NCBI GenBank assembly: GCA_036379355.1 | Contig: DASVGV010000128.1 | Location: forward strand, 1 to 36,714 | DNA: 36,714 bases | Origin: CAJCIY01 sp036379355 | GTDB lineage: Bacteria; Actinomycetota; Actinomycetes; Mycobacteriales; CAJCIY01 | Direction of reading: 5' to 3' | In this document: one piece after another, positions 7,535 through 15,102 of the stretch | Layout: each line of letters starts with the position of its first letter | How positions within the stretch are numbered: the stretch's first letter is position 1 | Translations under genes and position numbers: made by a program | Notes under the pieces: generated by a model | Told to the model about the DNA's origin: nothing | What the model saw: the letters and a program-made list of their open reading frames with translations, nothing else | Databases searched by the model: none

Positions 7535-9039
7535 TGCGGACCGTCCCCGGGCGGACCGACCACGTCGTGGTGGTCGGTGCCGGGCTCGCCGGACTCTCCG
7601 CGGCTCTGCGCCTCGCCGGGGCCGGACGGCGCGTCACCGTGCTCGAGCGCGACGCCGACGTGGGGGGCCGCTGCGGTCGGCTCCAGCTGGCCGGCTACAC
7701 GTTCGACACGGGCCCGACCGTGCTGACGATGCCGGACCTGATCGCCGACGCCCTCGCCTGCGTCGGCGAGCGGATCGAGGACCGGCTCGACCTCGTACGC
7801 CTGGACCCGGCCTACCGCTCCCACCACGCCGACGGGTCGGTGCTCGACGTCCGTGCCGACCCCGACGACATGGCGGCGCACGTCCGTGAGGTCTGTGGGG
7901 TGGCCGACGCGGACGGCTACCGGCGGTGGGTGCGGTTCGTCACAGCGCTCTATGCGGCCGAGATGCGCACGTTCATCGACCGCAACCTCGACTCCCCCCT
8001 GGACCTGGTGCGGCCGGACCTGTTTCGACTGGCCCTGCTCGGCGGCTTCCGCCGCCTCGCGCCACGCATCGAGACGTTCGTCCGCGACGAGCGGTTGCGC
8101 AGACTCCTGTCGTTCCAGGCGATGTACGCCGGCCTTTCCCCGTACGACGCGCTCGCGATCTATGCGGTCATCGCGTACATGGACTGCGTGGCGGGCGTGT
8201 TCGCGCCGCGGGGCGGCCTGCACGCGGTCCCCCGTGCCCTGGCCGCCGCAGCTTCCGACCATGGCGTCGAGATCCACTGCGGCACAGGTGTTTCACGCCT
8301 CGTGACGTCGGCCGGTCGAGCGGTGGCAGCCGAGACGGAGGACGGGTCACGGATTGCCGCCGACGCCTTCGTGCTCACCCCTGACCTGCCGGTCGCGCAC
8401 CGGCTGCTGCTGGGGAGCACGCCTCGGCGGGTGGCCGGGCAGACGTACTCGCCGTCCTGCCTTCTGCTGCTGGCCGGCTCGGGACGCGCCGTCGGCACGG
8501 CTCAGCACGAGATCCACCTCGGACGGGCCTGGCAGCAGACGTTCGCCGAGGTCATCGACCGCGGGCAGCTGATGAGCGACCCGTCCTTCCTCGTCAGCCG
8601 GCTGTCCCTGTCCGAGCCGGCGCTGGCGCCGGTGGGACGGCACGCGTACACGGTCCTGTTCCCGGCCCCCAACGCCCGCGCGCCGATCGACTGGTCCCGC
8701 GTCGGTCCGCGCTACCGGGACGAGGTGCTGGCGGTGCTGGCCGCCCGGGGCTACGACGACCTCGACGTGCTGGACGTGACCACGCCGGCCGACTGGGCCG
8801 CCCGCGGACTGGAGGCCGGCACCCCTTTCGCGGCCGCGCACACGTTCCGCCAGACCGGCCCGTTCCGCGCACCGAACCTGAGTCGCGCGGTCGAGAACGT
8901 CGTGTTCGCCGGCAGCGGCACCACGCCCGGGGTCGGCATCCCGATGGTGCTCGTGTCCGGGCGGCTCGCCGCCGAGCGGATCACGGGCCCGGACCCGTCG
9001 TACCGGTCCCGCGCCCGGCGTCCCCTCCCGCGGCGGTGA
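7534..9039 (+). CDS. crtI: Phytoene desaturase
   Basis: Bacterial-type phytoene desaturase (501 aa), the FAD enzyme that desaturates phytoene towards lycopene. The dinucleotide site GAGLAGLSAALRLAGAG with the ribose-binding Glu in VLERD is at residues 15-45; GGRCGRLQLAGYTFDTGPTVL follows; the C-terminal FAD motif VVFAGSGTTPGVGIPMVLVSG is near residue 460. ATG overlaps the crtE stop. Its TGA stop (9037-9039) is formed by the first three bases of palindromic element B, so the C-terminus (RARRPLPRR) may have been set by that insertion. Confidence 0.94.
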   Translation: MRTVPGRTDHVVVVGAGLAGLSAALRLAGAGRRVTVLERDADVGGRCGRLQLAGYTFDTGPTVLTMPDLIADALACVGERIEDRLDLVRLDPAYRSHHADGSVLDVRADPDDMAAHVREVCGVADADGYRRWVRFVTALYAAEMRTFIDRNLDSPLDLVRPDLFRLALLGGFRRLAPRIETFVRDERLRRLLSFQAMYAGLSPYDALAIYAVIAYMDCVAGVFAPRGGLHAVPRALAAAASDHGVEIHCGTGVSRLVTSAGRAVAAETEDGSRIAADAFVLTPDLPVAHRLLLGSTPRRVAGQTYSPSCLLLLAGSGRAVGTAQHEIHLGRAWQQTFAEVIDRGQLMSDPSFLVSRLSLSEPALAPVGRHAYTVLFPAPNARAPIDWSRVGPRYRDEVLAVLAARGYDDLDVLDVTTPADWAARGLEAGTPFAAAHTFRQTGPFRAPNLSRAVENVVFAGSGTTPGVGIPMVLVSGRLAAERITGPDPSYRSRARRPLPRR

Positions 9040-9146
9040 CCAGAACGGCCTCCGTGGGGGCGCGGCCGACGCCGGTCGCCGGACGTCGCCGCGGCCGCGC
9101 GGGCGCCGGCCGCCGTTCCGCCCCCGTATGGAGGCGGATCTGGTCA
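9037..9146. repeat. Palindromic repeat element, copy B
   Basis: A 110-bp element with ends TGACCAGAACGGCCTCC (9037-9053) and the complement of TGACCAGATCCGCCTCC (9130-9146), identical to copy A in both arms. The pairing continues inward through GGGGGCG/CGCCCCC, and the core is rich in short GC palindromes, so nearly the whole element can fold. Its first bases are the crtI stop codon, and its right end stops two bases before the stop of the convergent DUF559 gene. It could act as a bidirectional terminator. Confidence 0.88.
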
Positions 9147-9148
9147 CC

Positions 9149-10000
9149 TCACGCGGCCACCCGCTGGACCGCGGCGGCCACCGAGCGCACGACGGCGTCC
9201 GGGTGCAGGACGACGTCCTCCCAGGAGAACCGCAGCACCAGCAGGCCGAGGCGAGCGAACGCCTGCCCCTTGCGCCGGTCGGCGCGGTAGTCCGCGCGGG
9301 CACGGTGGTGCTCGAAGCCGTCCGCCTCGACGATGACGCCCTCGTACCACATGTCGACGCGTGCCACGAACCGGCCGCGCTCCCGGACGACGTGCTGAAG
9401 GTCGTCCGGCGGAAGGCCGGCCTCGACCAGGATCAGCCGCAGCATCGACTCGAGCGGCGACTCGGCCCGGCCGTCGGCGAGGGCGACCGCCGACCGGACG
9501 CGCCCGGCACCGAGGCCTCGCGCGGACGCGGCCGCGTTCCGCAGCGCGGGATCCGTGACGAGCCCTGCCGCGAGGGCCGCGTCGAGGATCGGCAGGGAGA
9601 ACCGGCGCGGCTCCACGCGGGCCACGTCGAGGACGGTACGCAGCGGCTCGGTGACCGGGACACGCTCGATCTCCACGACCGGCCACGAGCGGGACTGGTG
9701 CACCCGGACAGCGGCCGGGAGCGATCGGTGGTGGCCGCCGTGCCGTACGAGGACGTGGTCGGCCGAGTCGTCGTCCACCGGCAGCCCCCACGCGCGCGCA
9801 GCCGTGAGGTGGCTGAGCGCCACACCGGGGGCGAGCGCGCGCACGATCGCGGCCAGTTCGGGGTCGGGCGACGCGGCGTAGGCGCCGCGCAGGACACGCG
9901 CCGCCTGCCCGCGGCGCGCCTGCCGGCTGATCGTCGAGTCGCTGAGCCCGTCGGCGCGCAGCTGCGCCCGTGTGCGGACCTCGCCCTCGCCGATCACCAC
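9149..10000 (-). CDS. AbiEi-type HTH plus DUF559 endonuclease-like protein
   Basis: A 283-residue protein with an N-terminal HTH of the AbiEi antitoxin type (residues about 8-40, QLRADGLSDSTISRQARRGQ) and the ALSHLTAARAWGLP segment seen in these proteins. The C-terminus (about 175-280) is a DUF559 domain, related to Vsr/PD-(D/E)XK nucleases: ESPLES, then VDMWYEGVIVEADG with the likely metal-binding acidic residues, then RRKGQAFARLGLLVLRF. Role unknown; such genes are common singletons in actinobacteria. It points against crt transcription, separates crtI from crtB, and is flanked by palindromic element copies B and C. GTG 10000 has no clear SD; GTG 9997 is possible. Confidence 0.85.
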   Translation of the reverse strand: MVIGEGEVRTRAQLRADGLSDSTISRQARRGQAARVLRGAYAASPDPELAAIVRALAPGVALSHLTAARAWGLPVDDDSADHVLVRHGGHHRSLPAAVRVHQSRSWPVVEIERVPVTEPLRTVLDVARVEPRRFSLPILDAALAAGLVTDPALRNAAASARGLGAGRVRSAVALADGRAESPLESMLRLILVEAGLPPDDLQHVVRERGRFVARVDMWYEGVIVEADGFEHHRARADYRADRRKGQAFARLGLLVLRFSWEDVVLHPDAVVRSVAAAVQRVAA

Positions 10001-10111
10001 GCCAGGCTGCCGGTCCGGGCACCGACGCCGCGGCCGTCGTCCACAGCGCCACGCGCCCCGAGGCGACGGCTCGGCCGGGGCGCGTGCGCGATCGCGGTCA
10101 GTCGGCGGCGC

Positions 10112-10212
10112 TGACCAGATCGGCCTCCGTGCGGGGGTGGCCCGGGGGGCGGAGGAGGTCGTGCACGCTCAGCGCGCGCCGGCGGCTGGCCGCATGGAGG
10201 CGGTTGTGGTCA
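10112..10212. repeat. Palindromic repeat element, copy C
   Basis: A 101-bp element with left end TGACCAGATCGGCCTCC (10112-10128) and right end the complement of TGACCACAACCGCCTCC (10196-10212). Pairing continues inward through TGCGG. The arms differ from copies A and B at two to three positions, so this copy is more diverged. It lies between the start of the DUF559 gene and crtB, whose GTG is 58 bp downstream. Confidence 0.82.
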
Positions 10213-10270
10213 CGTGGCAGGCCGCACCAGCCGGGCGGCGCGGACCGCGGCGGGCTGGGAGGATCGGGCG

Positions 10271-11155
10271 GTGCCCGACTCGTGGACCGCGCGTCGCTCG
10301 GTTCGCGAGCTGGACGCCGCCGGGATCGCCGGCCCAGCGCTGCGCGCGTCGTACGAGGAGTGCCGCCGGCTGAACGCCCGCCACGGGCGGACCTACTACC
10401 TCGCGACCCTGCTCCTCCCGTCGCACAAGCGACCCGCGGTGCACGCCCTGTACGGGTTCGCCCGCTACGCCGACGAGATCGTCGACGACCTCGAACGCCC
10501 CCTGCCGCCGCCCGAGGCTGCCGCCCGCCTGGACGCCCTGGAGCGCGACCTGCATCACCCACGCGTCGACGAACCCCCTGTGCTGCAGGCATTCCGGGAC
10601 ACGCACGAGCGTTATGAGATTGCCTACGAGCACACCGCCACGTTCCTCGCGAGCATGCGCACCGACCTGTCGGCGACCACGTTCACGGCAGCCGAGCTCG
10701 ACGCCTACATGGCCGGCAGCGCCGGGGCCATCGCCCTGCAGATGCTGCCGGTCCTCGGCTACACCGGGCCGTACGAGGTCGTGGCCCCCTACGCGATGGA
10801 TCTGGCCGTTGCGTTCCAGCTCACCAACTTCGTCCGCGACGTCGACGAGGACGCGCGCCGCGGCCGCCGCTACCTCGACGACCCGCGGGCGGCCGCGGGG
10901 CGGGCGCGCCGCCTGTACCGCAGCGCCGAGCAGGGCATCCGGCTGCTGGACCCGACGAGCCGCGACTGCGTCCGGACGGCCGCCGTGCTGTACGAGCGCA
11001 TTCTCGACGAGGTGGAGCGCCGCGGCTTCGACACCAGAGAGCGCGCGACGGTCGGGCGTGGCCGCCGCCTCATGGTGGCCGTTCCCGCTGCGGCGCGGGC
11101 GATCAGGGCTCGACGCGGCGCCCCCACCACACCCACCAGCACAGCGTCTGGGTGA
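10271..11155 (+). CDS. crtB: Phytoene synthase (short form)
   Basis: Phytoene synthase (294 aa), a squalene/phytoene-synthase-fold enzyme that condenses two GGPP. The first Asp-rich motif is YADEIVDD (residues about 65-72) and the second is NFVRDVDED (about 190-198). GTG 10271 is chosen because GGGAGG lies 8 nt upstream. After the second motif, RGRRYL runs almost directly into DDPRAAAGRARRLYRSAEQGI; in characterised enzymes this connection is roughly 25 residues longer. Catalytic motifs remain. Its last 53 bp overlap the convergent crtYd gene. Confidence 0.9.
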   Translation: MPDSWTARRSVRELDAAGIAGPALRASYEECRRLNARHGRTYYLATLLLPSHKRPAVHALYGFARYADEIVDDLERPLPPPEAAARLDALERDLHHPRVDEPPVLQAFRDTHERYEIAYEHTATFLASMRTDLSATTFTAAELDAYMAGSAGAIALQMLPVLGYTGPYEVVAPYAMDLAVAFQLTNFVRDVDEDARRGRRYLDDPRAAAGRARRLYRSAEQGIRLLDPTSRDCVRTAAVLYERILDEVERRGFDTRERATVGRGRRLMVAVPAAARAIRARRGAPTTPTSTASG

Positions 11156-11429
11156 CGAGCGAGAAGCCGAACAGCAGGTCCTCGACCGGCGCGAAGCAGA
11201 ACCGGCCGGCGCCGATGAACGGCGACGCGGACGTGCCGATGATGTCGGCCCCGTCGTAGACGACGACGCGCCGGCCCGTCAGCACGCCGTTCACGATCAG
11301 CTGGAACGCCAGCACGATCGCGTACGCAACCCAGAACCGCCGCGAGCGCAGCAGCCGCGTCCGCAGCACCAGCAGGTCGAGCCCCACGGTGATCGCGACG
11401 GCGGCCACTGCCAGGTCGGTGTACGTCAT
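11103..11429 (-). CDS. crtYd: Lycopene cyclase subunit, C-terminal half type
   Basis: A 108-residue membrane protein with three predicted helices, matching the second half of the heterodimeric lycopene cyclases of Gram-positive bacteria (CrtYd of Brevibacterium or CrtYf of Corynebacterium). The conserved family motif is APVEDLLFGF near residue 85, preceded by DIIGTSASPF. The ATG overlaps the crtYc stop (ATGA), so the subunits are made together. Beta- versus epsilon-ring formation cannot be told from this sequence; no lycopene elongase gene is present, which makes the beta type slightly more likely. Convergent with crtB, overlapping it by 53 bp. Confidence 0.88.
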   Translation of the reverse strand: MTYTDLAVAAVAITVGLDLLVLRTRLLRSRRFWVAYAIVLAFQLIVNGVLTGRRVVVYDGADIIGTSASPFIGAGRFCFAPVEDLLFGFSLVTQTLCWWVWWGRRVEP

Positions 11430-11752
11430 GTCCGCCCGCGCCGGCGCAGCCGGGGCCAGACGACGCCGACCGCCTCGTACGTCAGGATCGCGCACGTCGG
11501 GACGACGACGAAGAACGCCAGCTCCTCGAGCGGCACGTTCCCGATCCGCCAGCCGGTCGTCTCGGTCGGCGAGTACACCCAGTGGTGCCGCCAGATCCCG
11601 TACGAGTCCCACGCCGTGAACAGCACGAAGACCGGCGCGAGCGACAGCAGCCAGCGGCGCCACCGCCCGTAGACCCGGGCCCCGAGGACCAGCTCGAGCG
11701 GCAGCGTCACAAGGAGGCACGCGGCGAGGACCCCGACGTACAGGAACCTCAC
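11426..11752 (-). CDS. crtYc: Lycopene cyclase subunit, N-terminal half type
   Basis: A 108-residue, three-helix membrane protein corresponding to the first half of heterodimeric lycopene cyclases (CrtYc or CrtYe type). Motifs are FTAWDSYGIWRHHWVY near residue 45 and NVPLEELAFF near 75; the Pro-x-Glu-Glu is conserved in the family. It acts in the membrane with CrtYd on lycopene. GTG 11752 overlaps the stop of the upstream Rv2175c-like gene by GTGA, so its translation is likely coupled to that regulator as well as to crtYd. Confidence 0.88.
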   Translation of the reverse strand: MRFLYVGVLAACLLVTLPLELVLGARVYGRWRRWLLSLAPVFVLFTAWDSYGIWRHHWVYSPTETTGWRIGNVPLEELAFFVVVPTCAILTYEAVGVVWPRLRRRGRT

Positions 11753-12084
11753 CAGGCGAGCGCCTGGGCCCGGCGCTTCACCTCCGTACCGCGGTTCTCG
11801 ACCAGCGCCTGGATCGGCGAGCCGGGCAGGGTCGCGTCCTCGGCGAACAGCCAGGCAAGGGCGGCCATGTCGTCGTAGCCGCCGTCCCGCAGGACGGTGA
11901 GCACGCCCGCGAGCCCCTTGAGAACCTGCCCGTCCGCGACGAACTCGCCCGGTACGCGCAGGATGCCGTCGTCGCCGCGCACCCCCACCAGGGTGCCGTC
12001 CGCGATGAGGTTGCGCACCCGCAGCACGTCCGTGCCCAGCCGGTCGGCGAGGTCGGGAACGGTGGTCCACGTCGGCTCGGCCAC
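11749..12084 (-). CDS. Rv2175c-like DNA-binding protein
   Basis: A 111-residue protein matching Rv2175c of M. tuberculosis, a winged-helix DNA-binding protein phosphorylated by the Ser/Thr kinase PknL. The HTH is VPDLADRLGTDVLRVRNLIADGTL (residues about 8-31, shown in part here), the wing GVRGDDGILRVP follows, and a helical C-terminus contains LRDGGYDDMAALAWLF. The N-terminal Thr residues (EPTWTTV) lie where the mycobacterial protein is phosphorylated. Starts with GTG; divergent from the LysM gene, with a PASTA kinase just beyond. Overlap with crtYc puts it first in a three-gene operon. Confidence 0.87.
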   Translation of the reverse strand: MAEPTWTTVPDLADRLGTDVLRVRNLIADGTLVGVRGDDGILRVPGEFVADGQVLKGLAGVLTVLRDGGYDDMAALAWLFAEDATLPGSPIQALVENRGTEVKRRAQALAW

Positions 12085-12158
12085 GCCCGCAAGCCTCTCA
12101 CTCCGTGGGCGTCGTCCGGACGGTGGCTCCGGGGCGTCGGCAAGCCCCTCGCGCCCGA

Positions 12159-12200
12159 TTCATACCTTTCGAAAACAAGAAATCCGGAAAGAGCGGGTAC
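12159..12200 (+). promoter_or_regulatory. AT-rich promoter region of the LysM gene
   Basis: A short AT-rich island (about 12159-12189), rare in this window, followed by GGGTAC at 12195-12200, which resembles the -10 of SigF/SigB-type promoters. A matching GTTT -35 is not evident, so the sigma assignment is weak. No riboswitch of the c-di-AMP type could be recognised. Confidence 0.35.
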
Positions 12201-12233
12201 GGATGTCCGAGTTACCTGCCGAGACACACTGGC

Positions 12234-13106
12234 ATGCGCCTGCCCAAGCTGATCGTCGCCGCTCTCGGACTCGTCGCCGTCACCACCGCCGCCGCGCCGG
12301 GCTGGGGCCCGTACATCGTGCGCCCGGGCGACAGCCTGTGGGGCCTGGCGCGAGCCCACCACACGACGGTGGCGGCCATCCAGCAGCAGAACAACCTGCA
12401 CGGAGACCTGATCCGGATCGGCCAGACCCTGGACATTCCGGGCCTCGGCGCCGGGGCGCCCGCGGCGGCGTCGCCCGGCTCGACGCAGGCGGTGGGCGGG
12501 AGCACCACCTACCGGGTCCGACCGGGCGACACCCTCACCGCCATCGCGCGGGCGCACCACACGACGCTGGCGGCGATCGCCGCGCTCAACCACCTCAGCG
12601 GACGGATGACCATCTACGCGGGCCGCATCATCCAGCTGCCGACCGTCGCGTCCGTGTTCGTCGCGACTCCCCGGTCGCCCGCGTACGCCGCGGCGGTCTC
12701 GGCCAGCGCCGAACGGCTGGCCGGCGTCGCCGACCCGGGTCCGGCCGCGATCCGCGCGCTCATCGCCGCCGAAGCTCGCCGCCAGGGCGTCCCCGCCCCG
12801 CTCGCGCAGGCCATCGCCGTCCAGGAGTCGGGTGACCGGCAACGGATCGTCTCCGCCACCGGTGCCATCGGCGTGATGCAGCTCATGCCCTCGACAGCGG
12901 CGTACCTCGGCGTGGACCCGTACGACGTGAACCAAAACATCCGCGGCGGTGTCACGCTGCTGCGGCGTCTGCTCGCGGCGACGGGCAGCGAACCCACCGC
13001 GATTGCGGCGTACTACCAAGGGCTCAGCGCCGTCAGGACCCGGGGCCTCTACCCCGACACGAGGCTCTACGTCGCGAGCGTGCGCGCGCTGGAGTCACAG
13101 TTCTAG
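12234..13106 (+). CDS. Secreted LysM lytic transglycosylase
   Basis: A 290-residue exported peptidoglycan enzyme. A signal peptide covers about residues 1-22 (MRLPK, hydrophobic core, TAAAPG). Two LysM domains follow: YIVRPGDSLWGLARAHHTT (from about 26) and YRVRPGDTLTAIARAHHTT (from about 92). The C-terminus is an SLT-type transglycosylase: AIAVQESGDRQRIVSATGAIGVMQLMPST, with the catalytic Glu in QESGD near residue 200. It should bind and cleave glycan strands outside the membrane. It precedes the PASTA kinase on the same strand by 50 bp, consistent with a wall-sensing and remodelling pair, though the kinase has its own -10. Confidence 0.9.
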   Translation: MRLPKLIVAALGLVAVTTAAAPGWGPYIVRPGDSLWGLARAHHTTVAAIQQQNNLHGDLIRIGQTLDIPGLGAGAPAAASPGSTQAVGGSTTYRVRPGDTLTAIARAHHTTLAAIAALNHLSGRMTIYAGRIIQLPTVASVFVATPRSPAYAAAVSASAERLAGVADPGPAAIRALIAAEARRQGVPAPLAQAIAVQESGDRQRIVSATGAIGVMQLMPSTAAYLGVDPYDVNQNIRGGVTLLRRLLAATGSEPTAIAAYYQGLSAVRTRGLYPDTRLYVASVRALESQF

Positions 13107-13143
13107 CCGCGGCGCGTCCCGCGAACCGGGGCGAATCGGCACC

Positions 13144-13149
13144 TAGACT
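13144..13149 (+). promoter_or_regulatory. -10 hexamer TAGACT of the PASTA kinase gene
   Basis: TAGACT ends 7 nt before the GTG at 13157, with no Shine-Dalgarno; a leaderless mRNA is expected. Confidence 0.6.
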
Positions 13150-13156
13150 CGCCTGA

Positions 13157-15061
13157 GTGGACCCTGTCGACGTGACGTCCGGCGCCGAGCGTGCGCCGGG
13201 CACCGACGTCCTCCCGGTCCCGGGTCCCGACAAGGCGCTCGTGGGGCGGCTCGTCGAGGGTCGGTACGAGATCGTCCGGCCGATCGCCCGCGGCGGGATG
13301 GCGACCGTCTATGAGGCCGTCGACCGGCGGCTCGACCGCGACGTCGCGATCAAGATCATGCACGCGTCGCTCGCGCACGACCCCGACTTCGTCGCGCGGT
13401 TCGAACGGGAGGCCAAGGCCGCGGCCCGGATCAACCACCCGAACGTCGTGTCGGTCACCGACACCGGCGTCGACGGGGACCTGGTGTTCCTCGTCATGGA
13501 GCTGGTCCGGGGCCGCACCCTGCGCGAGCTGCTGCGCGAGCGCGGTCGGCTGAGCCCGGAGCAGGCACTGGAGGTGCTCGAGCCGGTCCTGACAGCGCTG
13601 GCGGCGGCGCAGTCCGCGGGGCTGGTGCACCGCGACGTCAAGCCCGAGAACGTGCTGCTCGGCGACGACAACGTGATCAAGGTTGCCGACTTCGGGCTGG
13701 CCCGCGCGGTCGAGGCGAGCGGGCTCACCACTCACGCGGGCCTGCTCCTCGGCACGGTCGCCTACCTGCCACCGGAGCAGGTGACGGCCGGCCGCAGCGA
13801 CGGCCGGGGCGACGTCTACGCGGCGGGTGTCGTGCTGTTCGAGATGCTGACCGGCGCGGTCCCGTACGAGGCCGAGACGCCGATCGCGGTCGCCTACCGC
13901 CACGTCCACGAGGACGTGCCTGCACCTTCGTCGCTCGCGCCGGAGATCCCCACCGAGCTCGACGATCTCGTCCTCCAGGCGACGGCCCGCGAGCAGGACG
14001 ACCGCTTCGCCGACGCCGCCGCGTTTCTCGTCGCCGCCCGGCGCGCCCGCCGGCACCTGGCCCGGCAGCCGTCCCGCTCCGGCGACACCCAGGCGATCCC
14101 ACTCACCGAACACCTCACCCAGCCGCTCGAGGTACCGGGACGGCCGAAGCGGCCGAAGCAGCCCCGGAACAGCACGCCGCGCCGCCGGCGCCGCTGGCCG
14201 ATCGTGCTGGTGGTCCTGGTCATGCTGAGCGCGCTCGCCGCGGGCCTCGGCGTCTGGCTGGCCCTGCCGAGCCGGGTCGAGGTCCCCGCCCTCGGCAACC
14301 GGTCCCTGGCCACGGTCGAGCAGGCCCTGACCGCCAAGCACCTGCCGTACCGCATCGGGGCGCCGCAGAACTCCGACTCCGTCCCGCAGGGCGCCGTGCT
14401 GCGGCTCACCCCCGGGTCCGGGTCGAAGGTGAAAGAGCACACGACGATCACCATCGTGCCGTCCGCCGGCGTCCTGCACATCACCGTGCCGAAGGTCGCG
14501 ACCCTGAGCGAGGCGGAGGCGACGCAGGCGATCACCGCCAGCGGCCTGCCCAAGCCCACGGTGAAGCAGGAGTACAGCGACACGGTCGCGGCCGGGACCG
14601 TCATCTCGTCCGACCCGTCCGCGGGCACCTCGATCGACCACCGCGACACCGTGACGCTGGTCGTCAGCCAGGGCCCGGCCCCCGTCACGATCCCGAACGT
14701 GGTGGGGCTGCCGAAGGCGCAGGCCGAACAGACGCTGACCGGTGTCGGGCTGAAACCCGCCGAGTCGCAGGCGTTCTCGAGCTCGGTGCCGAAGGGCGAC
14801 GTCATCAGCGCCGACCCGAACGGTGGCACCGGGCATCGCGGCGACACGGTCAAACTGGTGATCAGCCAGGGGCCGCAGATGGTCACCGTCCCCGACCTGC
14901 ACGGGAAGTCCGGCGCCCAGGCGGCCCAGGCCCTCCAGCAGGTGGGGCTGGTCCCCAGCGGGCACGAGCTGTTCGGCTCGTCGAACAGCGTCGTCGCGCA
15001 GAGCCCCAGCGCTGGGACGAGCGTCAAGGTCGGGTCGACGGTGACCTTCTACACCGACTGA
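13157..15061 (+). CDS. PASTA-domain Ser/Thr protein kinase (PknB/PknL type)
   Basis: A transmembrane Hanks-type kinase of 634 residues. The kinase domain (about 36-300) has the Gly loop IARGGMATVY, Lys in VAIK (66), HRDVKPEN (158-165), DFG (178-180) and LGTVAYLPPEQ in place of the usual APE. A basic stretch (RRRRRW) leads into one TM helix at about 348-370. Four extracellular PASTA domains fill 373-634; these bind peptidoglycan fragments or lipid II in relatives. Position matches pknL of M. tuberculosis, which phosphorylates Rv2175c, and an Rv2175c-like gene lies two genes away. Unlike mycobacterial PknL, this one carries PASTA repeats. Confidence 0.93.
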   Translation: MDPVDVTSGAERAPGTDVLPVPGPDKALVGRLVEGRYEIVRPIARGGMATVYEAVDRRLDRDVAIKIMHASLAHDPDFVARFEREAKAAARINHPNVVSVTDTGVDGDLVFLVMELVRGRTLRELLRERGRLSPEQALEVLEPVLTALAAAQSAGLVHRDVKPENVLLGDDNVIKVADFGLARAVEASGLTTHAGLLLGTVAYLPPEQVTAGRSDGRGDVYAAGVVLFEMLTGAVPYEAETPIAVAYRHVHEDVPAPSSLAPEIPTELDDLVLQATAREQDDRFADAAAFLVAARRARRHLARQPSRSGDTQAIPLTEHLTQPLEVPGRPKRPKQPRNSTPRRRRRWPIVLVVLVMLSALAAGLGVWLALPSRVEVPALGNRSLATVEQALTAKHLPYRIGAPQNSDSVPQGAVLRLTPGSGSKVKEHTTITIVPSAGVLHITVPKVATLSEAEATQAITASGLPKPTVKQEYSDTVAAGTVISSDPSAGTSIDHRDTVTLVVSQGPAPVTIPNVVGLPKAQAEQTLTGVGLKPAESQAFSSSVPKGDVISADPNGGTGHRGDTVKLVISQGPQMVTVPDLHGKSGAQAAQALQQVGLVPSGHELFGSSNSVVAQSPSAGTSVKVGSTVTFYTD

Positions 15062-15090
15062 GCGAACCCCACGCGCGCACCGCAGCCGGG

Positions 15091-15096
15091 TACGTT
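15091..15096 (+). promoter_or_regulatory. -10 hexamer TACGTT of the endonuclease IV gene
   Basis: TACGTT ends 6 nt before the GTG at 15103; no Shine-Dalgarno, so leaderless. Confidence 0.55.
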
Positions 15097-15102
15097 CCCC
15101 GG

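Noticed and set aside
12085..12233. A c-di-AMP (ydaO) riboswitch before the LysM gene
   Set aside because: Wall-hydrolase genes in actinobacteria often have one, but the conserved core sequences and helices are not visible in this 149-bp gap.
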